43,569 nucleotides of DNA from UBA10210 sp964408425 (GTDB lineage: Archaea > Micrarchaeota > Micrarchaeia > Norongarragalinales > Norongarragalinaceae). Below the pieces are notes generated by a model that saw nothing but the letters and a program-made list of their open reading frames with translations, was not told the DNA's origin and ran no database searches. The position numbers and the translations under genes are program-made. Location: the NCBI GenBank assembly GCA_964408425.1, contig CAYOZI010000006.1:1-43569 (forward strand). Direction: 5' to 3'. Shown here in pieces: positions 23,126 to 30,625 of this stretch (its first letter is position 1; each line of letters starts with the position of its first letter).

Positions 23126-24277
23126 GTGGCGAAAATAAGCGAAAAACACTTGCAGTACGCCCTTTACGCGTTGATAGCCGTCGGCGTTCTCGCTACGGCT
23201 TACATAGTCCTGAGTTCGGGCAGGGTTGGTTCTTTGACAGCAACCCCCTCGCCTACCATTGCTCCAAACACGCCCAAAATCGAGGTCATAGCCTTGACGT
23301 TCAAAGACTGCAGGCAGTGCTTCGACGTCCAGCCGATGGCGGACGGAATCGTGAAATCGCTGGTGGGCGCGGAAGTGGAAAATAAAACTCTCGATTACAG
23401 GAACGCATCGGACTTGATAGCCAAGTACGGGGTGAAGAAAGTCCCGGCGGTCATAGTCACAGGAGAGATAGGCAAAGTTCCTTCTTTGAAGCAGGCGCTC
23501 GCTCCTTTGGCTGTAGAAAATCCTGACGGAAGCCTGGTTTTATCACGACCGTTGTACTTCGACTTGGAAAAACAAAAGTTTGTCGGGCTCCTGAAAATAA
23601 CCAGGATCGTCAATTCAACCTGTTTCGAATGCACGAAAGCATTCGACTTCCAGAAGAACATTGAACAAGGCGTTGGCATAACGTTTTCCGACGAAACAGA
23701 ATTGGAGTTAAACGACTCCCGCGCCATTTCCTTGATTCGGCAGTACAACATCACCAAAATCCCTTCGATAATCATCACTGGAGAAATAGACGAGTACAAG
23801 GGCTTGAAGGAAGAATGGCTTACGATCGGAAACGTCGAGGCGGACGGTGCATTGGTTTGGAGGACCATCCCCCCCGTTTACATTTCCCTCCCCTCGAAAC
23901 AAGTCAAGGGAAGAGTGACCATGCTGGGCTTAATCAACTCGTCCTGCAAGCAATGCTACAACGTGCAGATTCACGAAAAGGAATTGACGGCGATGGGCAT
24001 CCAGTTCGCCAACGTCACATACATCGAATCCAACCACACGTGGGCGAAAAGCCTCATCCAGAAATACGGCATAGATTTCGTTCCGACCGTGCTGTTGGAC
24101 AAAGAGCTTGAAGAGTACTACGACTACACGCAAATCAGGGACGTGTGGAGCGAAGTGGGAAGTTTCGAGGAGGACGGGTGGAAAGTATTCAGGAACCCCG
24201 AAAAGATTTCCGGCAACGTCACCATACTGAACCTCACTACAGGCAAAAACCAGAACGTGACAACTCAAAGCGGTTAA
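23126..24277 (+). CDS. Anchored protein with three tandem thioredoxin-like units
   Basis: 383 residues with an N-terminal membrane anchor (about 12-30) and a short Pro/Thr linker. Three repeats follow, each with a CxxC: CRQC (62-65), CFEC (166-169) and CKQC (274-277). Repeats one and two have the cis-Pro segment K-[VI]-P-[AS]-[VI]-I-[VI]-TGEI; the third has FVPTVLL. Repeats one and two are clearly related to each other. The protein would sit outside the membrane as a multi-site thiol exchanger. GTG at 23126 has a GAGGTGG ribosome site. Thioredoxin, DsbA and CCSP membrane genes follow in the same direction, forming a thiol operon. Function beyond redox exchange is unknown. Confidence 0.82.
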   Translation: MAKISEKHLQYALYALIAVGVLATAYIVLSSGRVGSLTATPSPTIAPNTPKIEVIALTFKDCRQCFDVQPMADGIVKSLVGAEVENKTLDYRNASDLIAKYGVKKVPAVIVTGEIGKVPSLKQALAPLAVENPDGSLVLSRPLYFDLEKQKFVGLLKITRIVNSTCFECTKAFDFQKNIEQGVGITFSDETELELNDSRAISLIRQYNITKIPSIIITGEIDEYKGLKEEWLTIGNVEADGALVWRTIPPVYISLPSKQVKGRVTMLGLINSSCKQCYNVQIHEKELTAMGIQFANVTYIESNHTWAKSLIQKYGIDFVPTVLLDKELEEYYDYTQIRDVWSEVGSFEEDGWKVFRNPEKISGNVTILNLTTGKNQNVTTQSG

Positions 24278-24340
24278 ACCAAAAAGTTTAAAGGAACGCG
24301 GTTGAAACAGGTTAAAAACACGAAAACAAGTTGAAGAAAA

Positions 24341-24712
24341 ATGAAGACGAAAACACTCTTGTTGGCTTTAGTCGCGGTAATCGCGATCGGCATAGCAGCG
24401 TATTTCCTCACCACAACCCCGTCCCAAACCCAAAACTACGCCGACGATGCTTCGCCCGTAATGTACTTCTACAGCGAATCGTGCAAATTCTGCCAGCAGC
24501 AAAAACCGATTTTGCGGGAACTGGCCGAAGAAGGGTATCGGGTTAAAATGATGAACGTCGACGGGAACCCAGAATACTGGGCTCAGTACGAGATAAGCGG
24601 AACGCCCACGTTCCTTGCGGGCAACGGTGACAGGCAAGTGGGTTTGACGCAGAAAGACGCGTTGAGGGCATGGCTCCAGGCCCACGGCGCGAAGATAGTT
24701 TCAGGCTCTTGA
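24341..24712 (+). CDS. Small anchored thioredoxin-like protein
   Basis: 123 residues: an N-terminal membrane anchor (about 5-24) and a short thioredoxin domain with SCKFCQQQKPIL (Cys48, Cys51) and cis-Pro motif GTPTFL. It follows the three-unit protein and precedes the DsbA-like gene. It likely exchanges disulfides outside the membrane. TATA-like AAAAGTTTAAAGG lies near 24286. A run of seven T at 24718-24724 just after the stop may reduce read-through. Confidence 0.86.
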   Translation: MKTKTLLLALVAVIAIGIAAYFLTTTPSQTQNYADDASPVMYFYSESCKFCQQQKPILRELAEEGYRVKMMNVDGNPEYWAQYEISGTPTFLAGNGDRQVGLTQKDALRAWLQAHGAKIVSGS

Positions 24713-24737
24713 AAATTTTTTTAAGGTGGTTTGAAAA

Positions 24738-25487
24738 ATGACTGAAGGAAATGCGGATTACACTATTGCGATCACGATAATCGCCTCGGCATTGATCTTG
24801 TCCGGCGTAATATGGGTTGCTTCCTCAAACGTAAGCTCCAGCATTTCCGACTTGAAAAGCTCGCTTCAAACGCTAGGTTCTGGAACCGGAAGCGTTGTTG
24901 CGCCAACCGCCGTTCCCATTCAAGCGCCCGAAGGAAGGCAGACGATAAGCACCCAAGGAACCGCGGTTAAAGGAAACGCCGACGCTCCGGTCGAAATAAT
25001 CGAATTCTCCGATTTCCAATGCCCGTTCTGCAGGAGTTTTTACGTTGACACTTACAAGCAGGTCCTGAGGGATTACGTCGACACTGGAAAAGCCGTCATT
25101 TACTTCAAGCACTTTCCGCTAGACCAGATTCACCCCGGCGCAACTCCGGCTGCTGAAGCCGCAGAGTGTGCTCGAGACCAGGGCAAGTTCTGGGAATTGC
25201 ACGACAAGATTTTCGACGAACAGCAAAAGCAAGGCAGCGGAACAGTAGCTTTCACGAAAGACGACCTGAAAAACTGGGCTAAAACCGTCACTGGATTGAA
25301 CGCGCAAACGTTCAACGCCTGCCTCGACTCGGGAGAAAAGCTTTCAATAGTGCAGCAGCAACAAACGCAAGGTTTGCAGGCCGGGGTGGACGGAACGCCG
25401 ACGTTCTTCGTAAACGGCTTGAAGCTTGTCGGAGCGCAGCCTTACTCCGCATTCAAACAGCTGATAGACGCTGAATTGGCGGGTTGA
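24738..25487 (+). CDS. DsbA-like thiol oxidoreductase
   Basis: 249 residues. Membrane anchor (about 9-30), a Ser/Ala/Pro linker, then a DsbA-like domain with DFQCPFCRSF (Cys95, Cys98), helical insertion (AAECARDQGKFWELHDKIF) and cis-Pro motif GTPTFFVNG. This is a common archaeal extracytoplasmic disulfide oxidant or isomerase. AAGGTGG precedes the ATG at 24738. Its stop is seven bases before the next gene, so they are likely partners. Confidence 0.93.
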   Translation: MTEGNADYTIAITIIASALILSGVIWVASSNVSSSISDLKSSLQTLGSGTGSVVAPTAVPIQAPEGRQTISTQGTAVKGNADAPVEIIEFSDFQCPFCRSFYVDTYKQVLRDYVDTGKAVIYFKHFPLDQIHPGATPAAEAAECARDQGKFWELHDKIFDEQQKQGSGTVAFTKDDLKNWAKTVTGLNAQTFNACLDSGEKLSIVQQQQTQGLQAGVDGTPTFFVNGLKLVGAQPYSAFKQLIDAELAG

Positions 25488-25494
25488 TACTCCG

Positions 25495-26007
25495 TTGGCT
25501 CAAGTCCGCGGTTTTCTGCAAGCGCAAAAAACCATCCTCACGCGGAAGAAATACGCCGCCCTCTTCGTTTTTTCCACGCTGTTTTTCGCGTGGCTCTTCT
25601 TTTTCTTGACATCCATCCGGGGCCAGAGCCTCGAAAGCTGGCTTTACAGCATAAGGGACACGACCAAAATATTCACTCTAATCGCCTCGCCGCTGCTCAG
25701 CCTGATTCTCACGACGCAGGTTTTCGTGCTGAAAAACTACAAGTTCAGCTTTCACGAGGCTAAAGCCGGCGGAAGCGCCGTCGGGGCGTTCCTCACCGGC
25801 GCAATAGCGACCGCCTGCTGCTCGCCGTTCGTAGCCGGCGCACTGGCGCTCCTCGGTTTTGCAGGAGCCAACGCATTTATCCTCCAATACGAAGTCGAAG
25901 TTTCGATTGCGGCAATAGCGGTTTTGCTTGTCGCATTATACTATTCCTCCACAATCGTTTTTTGCGAAGACTGCCGCGTCAAAACCAGCGCGAAACCCAA
26001 ACACTGA
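25495..26007 (+). CDS. Membrane protein with CCSPF motif
   Basis: 170 residues, about four membrane helices. A central segment reads GAIATACCSPFVAGALALLG with adjacent cysteines beside a proline, and the tail has FCEDCRVK. The start is a TTG at 25495, seven bases after the DsbA-like gene; no ATG is available. The CC motif recalls the CCAHH protein of the copper island and, loosely, MerT-like transporters, but no family is assigned. It may be a redox partner or metal transporter tied to the thiol operon. Confidence 0.7.
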   Translation: MAQVRGFLQAQKTILTRKKYAALFVFSTLFFAWLFFFLTSIRGQSLESWLYSIRDTTKIFTLIASPLLSLILTTQVFVLKNYKFSFHEAKAGGSAVGAFLTGAIATACCSPFVAGALALLGFAGANAFILQYEVEVSIAAIAVLLVALYYSSTIVFCEDCRVKTSAKPKH

Positions 26008-26011
26008 AAGT

Positions 26012-26740
26012 TTACAATCCCAACGGGTTCAAGCCCAGCGCAAAAAGCACTGCGGCAAGCAAAGGCTGGTGCAGCAGATAAACCGCCAGCGAATGCCTCC
26101 CCAAAAACGACAACGGCCCTGCTAACGGAGGAATTGCTTCAAAACGAAAAGCCCTTTTTCCGTTCGGATAAAAATTTTTTCCCGCGCAAACGCCCAAAAC
26201 AAAAACTCCGAACCAAGGCAAAAGAGGAAAATAGTCGAGCGAAAGAAAACCGTTAGGAACAAAACCAAGCCACAGCAGCCAAGGAAAATCGAAACGCAAG
26301 CCAGACAGCAAAACGCCCGAACCAATCAACGCAAACGCGAGAACCGAAAGCCTTTCAACACCAAGCCGCAACAGAGGCAAGGCGAGAATCAAGGAAAAGC
26401 CGATGGAGTGCAATATTCCGAAAACCACGAAACCGCTTTTCAGGAAAAAGGCGGTTGCAATTGTAACCAGCATTCCGCAAGCGAAAATCTTCACTCCGTG
26501 CCTCAAAAGCTGTTCCTTGTCTTTTCTGGAAAACGCCAGCCAAACGGCCACACCCGCTATGAAAACGAAGGCGAATGCGGTTGTCCTCGCGAAAAGCCAC
26601 CAGAAGCCCTGCGACGCGTCGAAATTTTCCAAAAGCCCGAAGTAATGCAGCGCGAAAAGCCAGTTGAACAAAACCATTGCTATTACGGCCAACCCCCTGG
26701 CAAAATCAACCTCCCAAAAACGCGTTTGCATGTACTCCAT
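26012..26740 (-). CDS. DUF1624-type membrane acyltransferase-like protein
   Basis: 242 residues and about seven membrane helices. Begins RFWEVDFARGLAVIAMVLFN, the standard opening of DUF1624 (heparan-alpha-glucosaminide acetyltransferase-like) proteins, and ends with LGRHSLAVYLLHQPLL, a typical acyltransferase_3 tail. It probably moves an acyl group to a surface sugar or other compound; the substrate is unknown. Converges with the CCSPF gene five bases away and diverges from FTR1. The ATG at 26740 and one at 26731 are both usable. Confidence 0.83.
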   Translation of the reverse strand: MEYMQTRFWEVDFARGLAVIAMVLFNWLFALHYFGLLENFDASQGFWWLFARTTAFAFVFIAGVAVWLAFSRKDKEQLLRHGVKIFACGMLVTIATAFFLKSGFVVFGILHSIGFSLILALPLLRLGVERLSVLAFALIGSGVLLSGLRFDFPWLLWLGFVPNGFLSLDYFPLLPWFGVFVLGVCAGKNFYPNGKRAFRFEAIPPLAGPLSFLGRHSLAVYLLHQPLLAAVLFALGLNPLGL

Positions 26741-26795
26741 ACCAAAACCAACGCCATTACGGTTTAAATCAAAAGCCTTTTAAGTTTATAACCCG

Positions 26796-26804
26796 GTTAT
26801 ATTT
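26796..26804 (+). promoter_or_regulatory. TATA box of the FTR1 gene
   Basis: GTTATATTT lies about 20-25 bp before the TTG starts at 26817 and 26823, suggesting a leaderless or near-leaderless message. Confidence 0.5.
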
Positions 26805-26816
26805 TCTTTCTGGTGT

Positions 26817-27626
26817 TTGGTATTGATTGCGGAATTCACCATCGGATTCAGGGAGGCTCTTGAAGCCGCGCTGATAATCGGCATAATATTAGGGTATTTG
26901 AAGAAAACCAACCAAACCGAGCACAATAATCGGGTTTACGTAGGAATAGCCGCGGGGGCGATTGCAAGCATTTTCACGGCCATCGCATTCAACTTTCTTT
27001 CAATCCAGTTCGAAGGCGCTGCAGAAGCCATGTTCGAAGGGGCGGTAATGGTCGTCGCAGCCGTGGTTTTGACTTGGATGATATTCTGGATGGGCAAGCA
27101 AAAACAAATCGCCCAAAACATCCAGAAAGCAGTGGACAAAAGCCTCGCAGGAGGGCTGACAGCTCTGGCATTCATAGCAGTATACCGCGAGGGTTTCGAA
27201 ACCGTCCTTTTCCTGAACGCACTCGCCTTCTCCTCGAACGCAAACCCGCTGGTCGGAGCGTTTCTGGGAATGGCAGCCGCAGTCGTGCTGGGGTTCTTCC
27301 TGTACGAAATCGGCATCCGCCTCGACATCAAAGTCTTCTTCAGGATAACCAGCGTCATGCTCATTCTCTTCGCTGCTGGTTTGGTTGCGCACGGCTTTCA
27401 CGAATTCCAAGAGGCTGGCGCCATTACCTTTTTCACGGACGAAGCTTGGAACACCAAATGGGTTTTGGACGACAAGAGCGCAGTCGGCGCTGTTGCAAGA
27501 AGCCTGCTGGGCTACAACGACAACCCGTCCTGGCTGGAAGTCTTCGCTTACGCGTTTTACCTGACGGTAATGCTTTATTTCATAGAAAAACTAGCCGAAA
27601 CCAGGCTTTCAAGAAGAATGGTTTGA
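26817..27626 (+). CDS. FTR1-family iron permease
   Basis: 269 residues, about seven membrane helices. The two Glu-rich iron motifs are FREALEA (Arg12, Glu13, Glu16) and YREGFETV (Arg124, Glu125, Glu128). Imports Fe(III), usually after oxidation by a copper oxidase or with EfeO/EfeB; those partners are not next to it, but a cupredoxin and copper genes lie 10 kb away. The start is TTG at 26817 (GGTG upstream) or TTG at 26823. Ends eleven bases before a convergent glutaredoxin gene. Identity is secure. Confidence 0.93.
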   Translation: MVLIAEFTIGFREALEAALIIGIILGYLKKTNQTEHNNRVYVGIAAGAIASIFTAIAFNFLSIQFEGAAEAMFEGAVMVVAAVVLTWMIFWMGKQKQIAQNIQKAVDKSLAGGLTALAFIAVYREGFETVLFLNALAFSSNANPLVGAFLGMAAAVVLGFFLYEIGIRLDIKVFFRITSVMLILFAAGLVAHGFHEFQEAGAITFFTDEAWNTKWVLDDKSAVGAVARSLLGYNDNPSWLEVFAYAFYLTVMLYFIEKLAETRLSRRMV

Positions 27627-27637
27627 CAAAAAACTCT

Positions 27638-27877
27638 TCAAACGCCAAGCGCGTGCTTCAAAGTCGGCTTGTCGAAACCCACGATTATTTTCCCGTCCAC
27701 GTCTATCACAGGCACTCCCATCTGCCCGCTTTTTTCGATCATTTCCGCAGCCGCATCCCTATTGCGCGCCACATCGACTTCTTCGTACTCAACGCCGTTT
27801 TCCTTGAAAAAGCGTTTTGCCAACCCGCAGTAAACGCACGTCGGCGTGGTGTAAATCTTCACGTTATGCTTAGCCAT
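27638..27877 (-). CDS. Glutaredoxin-like protein
   Basis: 79-residue single glutaredoxin/thioredoxin-like domain. Active site TPTCVYCGLAK (CVYC), cis-Pro GVPVIDVDG, then GFDKPTLKHAL. Cytoplasmic, no anchor. It would transfer electrons to or from protein thiols, perhaps to the CcdA-type carrier. The ATG at 27877 follows GGTGG; a GTG at 27889 is possible. A 13-residue cysteine peptide is encoded about 50 bases upstream on the same strand. Confidence 0.92.
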   Translation of the reverse strand: MAKHNVKIYTTPTCVYCGLAKRFFKENGVEYEEVDVARNRDAAAEMIEKSGQMGVPVIDVDGKIIVGFDKPTLKHALGV

Positions 27878-27926
27878 TTTCCAAACCACCGTTTTTTCAC
27901 AGAGAACGCAAAAAGAGAAAAACGGT

Positions 27927-27968
27927 TCAGCAACAGCCGTCGCCGCAACCGCAACCAGGACCTTGCAT
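27927..27968 (-). CDS. 13-residue Cys/Gly micro-peptide
   Basis: ATG at 27968 encodes MQGPGCGCGDGCC and stops with TGA at 27927. Four of 13 residues are Cys and five Gly. A GGTG sequence lies six bases upstream. TATA-like TATTTTAAAG (reverse reading, near 28009) gives a plausible promoter about 45 bp upstream. It lies 49 bases before the glutaredoxin start in the same direction. It could bind a soft metal or be a redox-sensitive leader; too short to judge by composition alone. Confidence 0.45.
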   Translation of the reverse strand: MQGPGCGCGDGCC

Positions 27969-28107
27969 TAAAAATCACCCAGAATAACGTAATTCTGCTT
28001 GCAAGTATTTTAAAGTGATCTTTAACGCTGCAACGCAATACGGATAATGTTTTAAAACCGCGCGTCGTTAAAGCAATTGTTCTGTTGAAAAAGAAGGTGG
28101 TGTCAGA

Positions 28108-28308
28108 ATGGAAATAAACAAATACGGCATTATCAGCCTTGTTGTTGGATTGATTTTGTTTTTCGGAACTTACTTCGCAGTTTATTCCGGCGGAAGCGTT
28201 GCCCTCGGAAGCGGCATAATCGCGGTTTTGCTCACCCTATTGTACGGAGGGCTGCTCTGGCTGGGAATATTCTTCTTCCTGATAGGGCTGTTAATGCTAG
28301 TGCTTTAA
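28108..28308 (+). CDS. Small two-helix membrane protein
   Basis: 66 residues with membrane helices at about 8-28 and 34-63 and almost no soluble part. ATG 28108 has a GAAGGTGGTG ribosome site. A TATA-like TTTTAAAA lies near 28050. No family recognised. Ends eight bases from a convergent gene. Confidence 0.6.
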   Translation: MEINKYGIISLVVGLILFFGTYFAVYSGGSVALGSGIIAVLLTLLYGGLLWLGIFFFLIGLLMLVL

Positions 28309-28316
28309 ACAACGGC

Positions 28317-28877
28317 TCAGCTAATCAGGTTTCCGTTTACGTCGAGAGCGTAAAGCTTGCTCACTCCGCCCTTATCCCACAGCACTATCCACGAGTCCGC
28401 AGGCAAGCCGACCGCAAACGCCGCCGCTTCGGAAGGAGACAAGGAAGGGCAGTAAGCCGTTTCCTCAAACCAATTTGCGCTAGCGGGGAATGCACACCCG
28501 TAACCGTCGTCTTTTATTCCCAACAAATTCGCGGAATTGATCAACGCCTCTTCGCGATAGAAAAGCTTAGCTCTCGGATAGCAAGCGTCGATGAAAGTTG
28601 CCGGCCTGAAACTCACTGGAGGAAGAGTGTAAAGCCGCCTTTCCGCCGTCGGGCAAGACGAATGGGCGTTGGTGGTAACTAAAACCTCGAAACCCCATTG
28701 TTTCCCGTCGAAAGATGATGCCCCGATAAAACGCGATTCAGCGTTCAAAGAAGAAACGTCTTGCAGAACGAAAGCCCTGGCCTGCTCTTCAGTCAAAGGC
28801 TTGTAAAGCTGTTGCGACAGGGAGTAAAGGAAAAGAATGACGAACATCAAAGCGATTAACGCAAAGTAATTGCGCAT
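28317..28877 (-). CDS. Exported hypothetical protein
   Basis: 186 residues with an N-terminal membrane anchor or signal (about 5-21) and a soluble domain with five or six cysteines (SSCPTAERR, DACYPRA, GYGCAFP, AYCPS) likely paired as disulfides outside the cell. Ends with WIVLWDKGGVSKLYALDVNG, which looks like a beta hairpin. No family known. It has its own TATA-like box (near 28925, reverse strand) and lies downstream of the pilus cluster, so it may be a surface partner, but this is only proximity. Confidence 0.6.
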   Translation of the reverse strand: MRNYFALIALMFVILFLYSLSQQLYKPLTEEQARAFVLQDVSSLNAESRFIGASSFDGKQWGFEVLVTTNAHSSCPTAERRLYTLPPVSFRPATFIDACYPRAKLFYREEALINSANLLGIKDDGYGCAFPASANWFEETAYCPSLSPSEAAAFAVGLPADSWIVLWDKGGVSKLYALDVNGNLIS

Positions 28878-28957
28878 TTCTTACACCACTCCACCATTCA
28901 AAAAACGATTAAGGAACGTGAGATTAAAGAACTTGCGGTTTTGCTTTCAAAACCAGC

Positions 28958-29491
28958 CTAGCAGGATAAGGAAAAGTCCGGAGTCTCGCCGTCGATTCTC
29001 ATGGAAAAGCCGGTGACAACCCCGCCTCCGGATGTTTGGGTTATTACTACGTTCTTGGAGAAAATCCAAGACTCGTTTTTAGAAAAGAAGTTCGCACCCC
29101 CAAGAGAAAAAGACGCAAGAGACGCGGTTCCGGAAACGGCGTCTGCCGCACACTCAAGAGGCAACGGGGATAAAATCCAATAAACCCGCACTATGGAATC
29201 GTTCAGCACGACGCCCGCAGGCCTATATGAGGCAAAACGCGAGTCGAAACCGGCGGTGCCGCAAAAGTCTGGCGAAAGGTTGCAACCTACGGTTGAAGCC
29301 GAATCCAAAATCGCGTCGTTCAGCGTGGCGTTCAGGAAATCCTTGGAATCGGCCGCCTTTTCAGCCACCAGCCTCGAGTGGAGTGCCGCGTTTTCGAAGC
29401 CGCTTTGCCTCACTTGCAAAGACGATGCTAGGAAAACCAACGCCAAAACCACCAGCCCCGCGAAAGCCGCTGAAGCGAACCCCTTTTTCAT
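28958..29491 (-). CDS. Pseudopilin-like surface protein
   Basis: 177 residues. N-terminal MKKGFASAAFAGLVVLALVF is one hydrophobic helix as in archaeal minor pilins, although the class III signature is weak. The rest is beta-rich with four cysteines (VGCNL, DFCG, LECAAD, SLSC). The ATG at 29491 lies just after the upstream stop. Last gene of the pseudopilin group; probably a tip or minor component of the pilus. Family unknown. Confidence 0.62.
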   Translation of the reverse strand: MKKGFASAAFAGLVVLALVFLASSLQVRQSGFENAALHSRLVAEKAADSKDFLNATLNDAILDSASTVGCNLSPDFCGTAGFDSRFASYRPAGVVLNDSIVRVYWILSPLPLECAADAVSGTASLASFSLGGANFFSKNESWIFSKNVVITQTSGGGVVTGFSMRIDGETPDFSLSC

Positions 29492-29493
29492 GG

Positions 29494-29820
29494 TCAAGGC
29501 GTCACCGTAACGTTGAAAACCCCGAAATCATCCTGCTGCGAAAAACAGTCCGGGGGGGCAGGATTAACGCAAAAACGATAGGCGGTCACGGAAGAAGAAA
29601 CGTTCGCCAAAGGCGTTTTCGAGGAATTGAAGCCCGTAAGCGAAGCGAAATCTGGAGAAAGCCCCTGCTGGTACGTCAAAACCAAAAAATCCCTTCCCAA
29701 CTGGTGCATTTCCAACAACCCCGCTGTCGAAGGCGTCGAAGAAACTACGACCGCGTAAGACAAGAGCATCACTAAAGTCAACGCCAGCAGCGCGTCAATA
29801 GTAAGGAAAAACGCCTTCAA
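29494..29820 (-). CDS. Pseudopilin-like protein
   Basis: About 108 residues: N-terminal membrane helix (KAFFLTIDALLALTLVML) and a small extracytoplasmic domain with Cys in YRFCVN and PDCFSQ. The likely start is a TTG at 29820 overlapping the upstream stop (TTGA), a coupling seen elsewhere in this cluster; a TTG at 29826 is the alternative. No family recognised. Confidence 0.6.
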   Translation of the reverse strand: MKAFFLTIDALLALTLVMLLSYAVVVSSTPSTAGLLEMHQLGRDFLVLTYQQGLSPDFASLTGFNSSKTPLANVSSSVTAYRFCVNPAPPDCFSQQDDFGVFNVTVTP

Positions 29821-30149
29821 GGACAAACACCCACCCTCAACAACTTCGCGCCCTGGTATGAAACCAGCCGCCTGGTGAAAACCTTTTCACTCCCGCCAAC
29901 GCAAGCGTCGCAAACGATTTCGCTTCCCGATACGGAGCACCCCAAAGAAACGGGGTCGGTTCCGGAATAAATCTGGTTGAAGTAATCCGACGCGATTGCA
30001 AAGGAAGAAGCGTTTCCCACGGTTTCAAACGAATTCCGCTGGATTGCCGAAAAAGAATTGAGCCACAACCCCAACACCAGAGTCAACACTCCCACCGCGA
30101 TCAGGAAATCCACGCTGAAAAGCTGCCCGCGCTTTAGCAAATCAAGCAC
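29817..30149 (-). CDS. Pseudopilin-like protein
   Basis: 110 residues. Begins MLDLLKRGQLFSVDFLIAVG; KRGQ followed by a hydrophobic stretch with D at +5 resembles a class III (type IV pilin-like) signal cut after the basic residues or G. The C-terminal domain has two CxxC-like regions (IVCDAC, GVCP). Starts with GTG at 30149, overlapping the previous gene by eight bases. Confidence 0.62.
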   Translation of the reverse strand: MLDLLKRGQLFSVDFLIAVGVLTLVLGLWLNSFSAIQRNSFETVGNASSFAIASDYFNQIYSGTDPVSLGCSVSGSEIVCDACVGGSEKVFTRRLVSYQGAKLLRVGVCP

Positions 30150-30576
30150 CCTTCAAAACCAAAACCTTGCTTTCGCTTCCAACGAACTTTATCGAACCCG
30201 CGTTTTCACCCGAACAATCGAACCTGAACACCCTATCCGAACCCCCGAGCCCTAACTCAAAAGGAACGGTTACGCTCTTGTCTTCCGACGGGACGAGAGT
30301 CCGCACCGTAATCGTCCTGTCGTCGGGAATGTCAACCCAAAACGGAATTCGCTCCCCCTTCAGGCTAAAGCAAGGCAAGGCGAAAACGACCGTTTCCTGG
30401 GAAGCGAACGACTCGCCGGCCAAAAACGCCAGTTGATGCGCCAGCGAATTCTGCTGGGCGTAAAGCAAGTCGGATGAACTGAATTGCTGGTAGTAATTGT
30501 TCAGCCAAAACAAGGTTATGGCGAACAACCCCAAAACCAAGAACAATTCCAGCGAAAGCTGCCCGCGCAATTTCAT
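30142..30576 (-). CDS. Class III signal pseudopilin
   Basis: 144 residues. MKLRGQLSLELFLVLGLFAI is a clear archaeal class III signal: basic residues, GQxSxE, then a hydrophobic helix. The remaining beta-rich domain includes Cys in ALPCFSL and RFDCSGE, possibly one disulfide. The start ATG at 30576 fits a TATA box (TTTTAAAAC near 30600, reverse strand) about 25 bp upstream, so it heads a separate message for the four pseudopilins. An ATG at 30585 is also in frame. Confidence 0.72.
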   Translation of the reverse strand: MKLRGQLSLELFLVLGLFAITLFWLNNYYQQFSSSDLLYAQQNSLAHQLAFLAGESFASQETVVFALPCFSLKGERIPFWVDIPDDRTITVRTLVPSEDKSVTVPFELGLGGSDRVFRFDCSGENAGSIKFVGSESKVLVLKGA

Positions 30577-30625
30577 GAAAACCATTACCGCGCCATAGTT
30601 TTAAAACGCAATCCGAACGGCTTAT

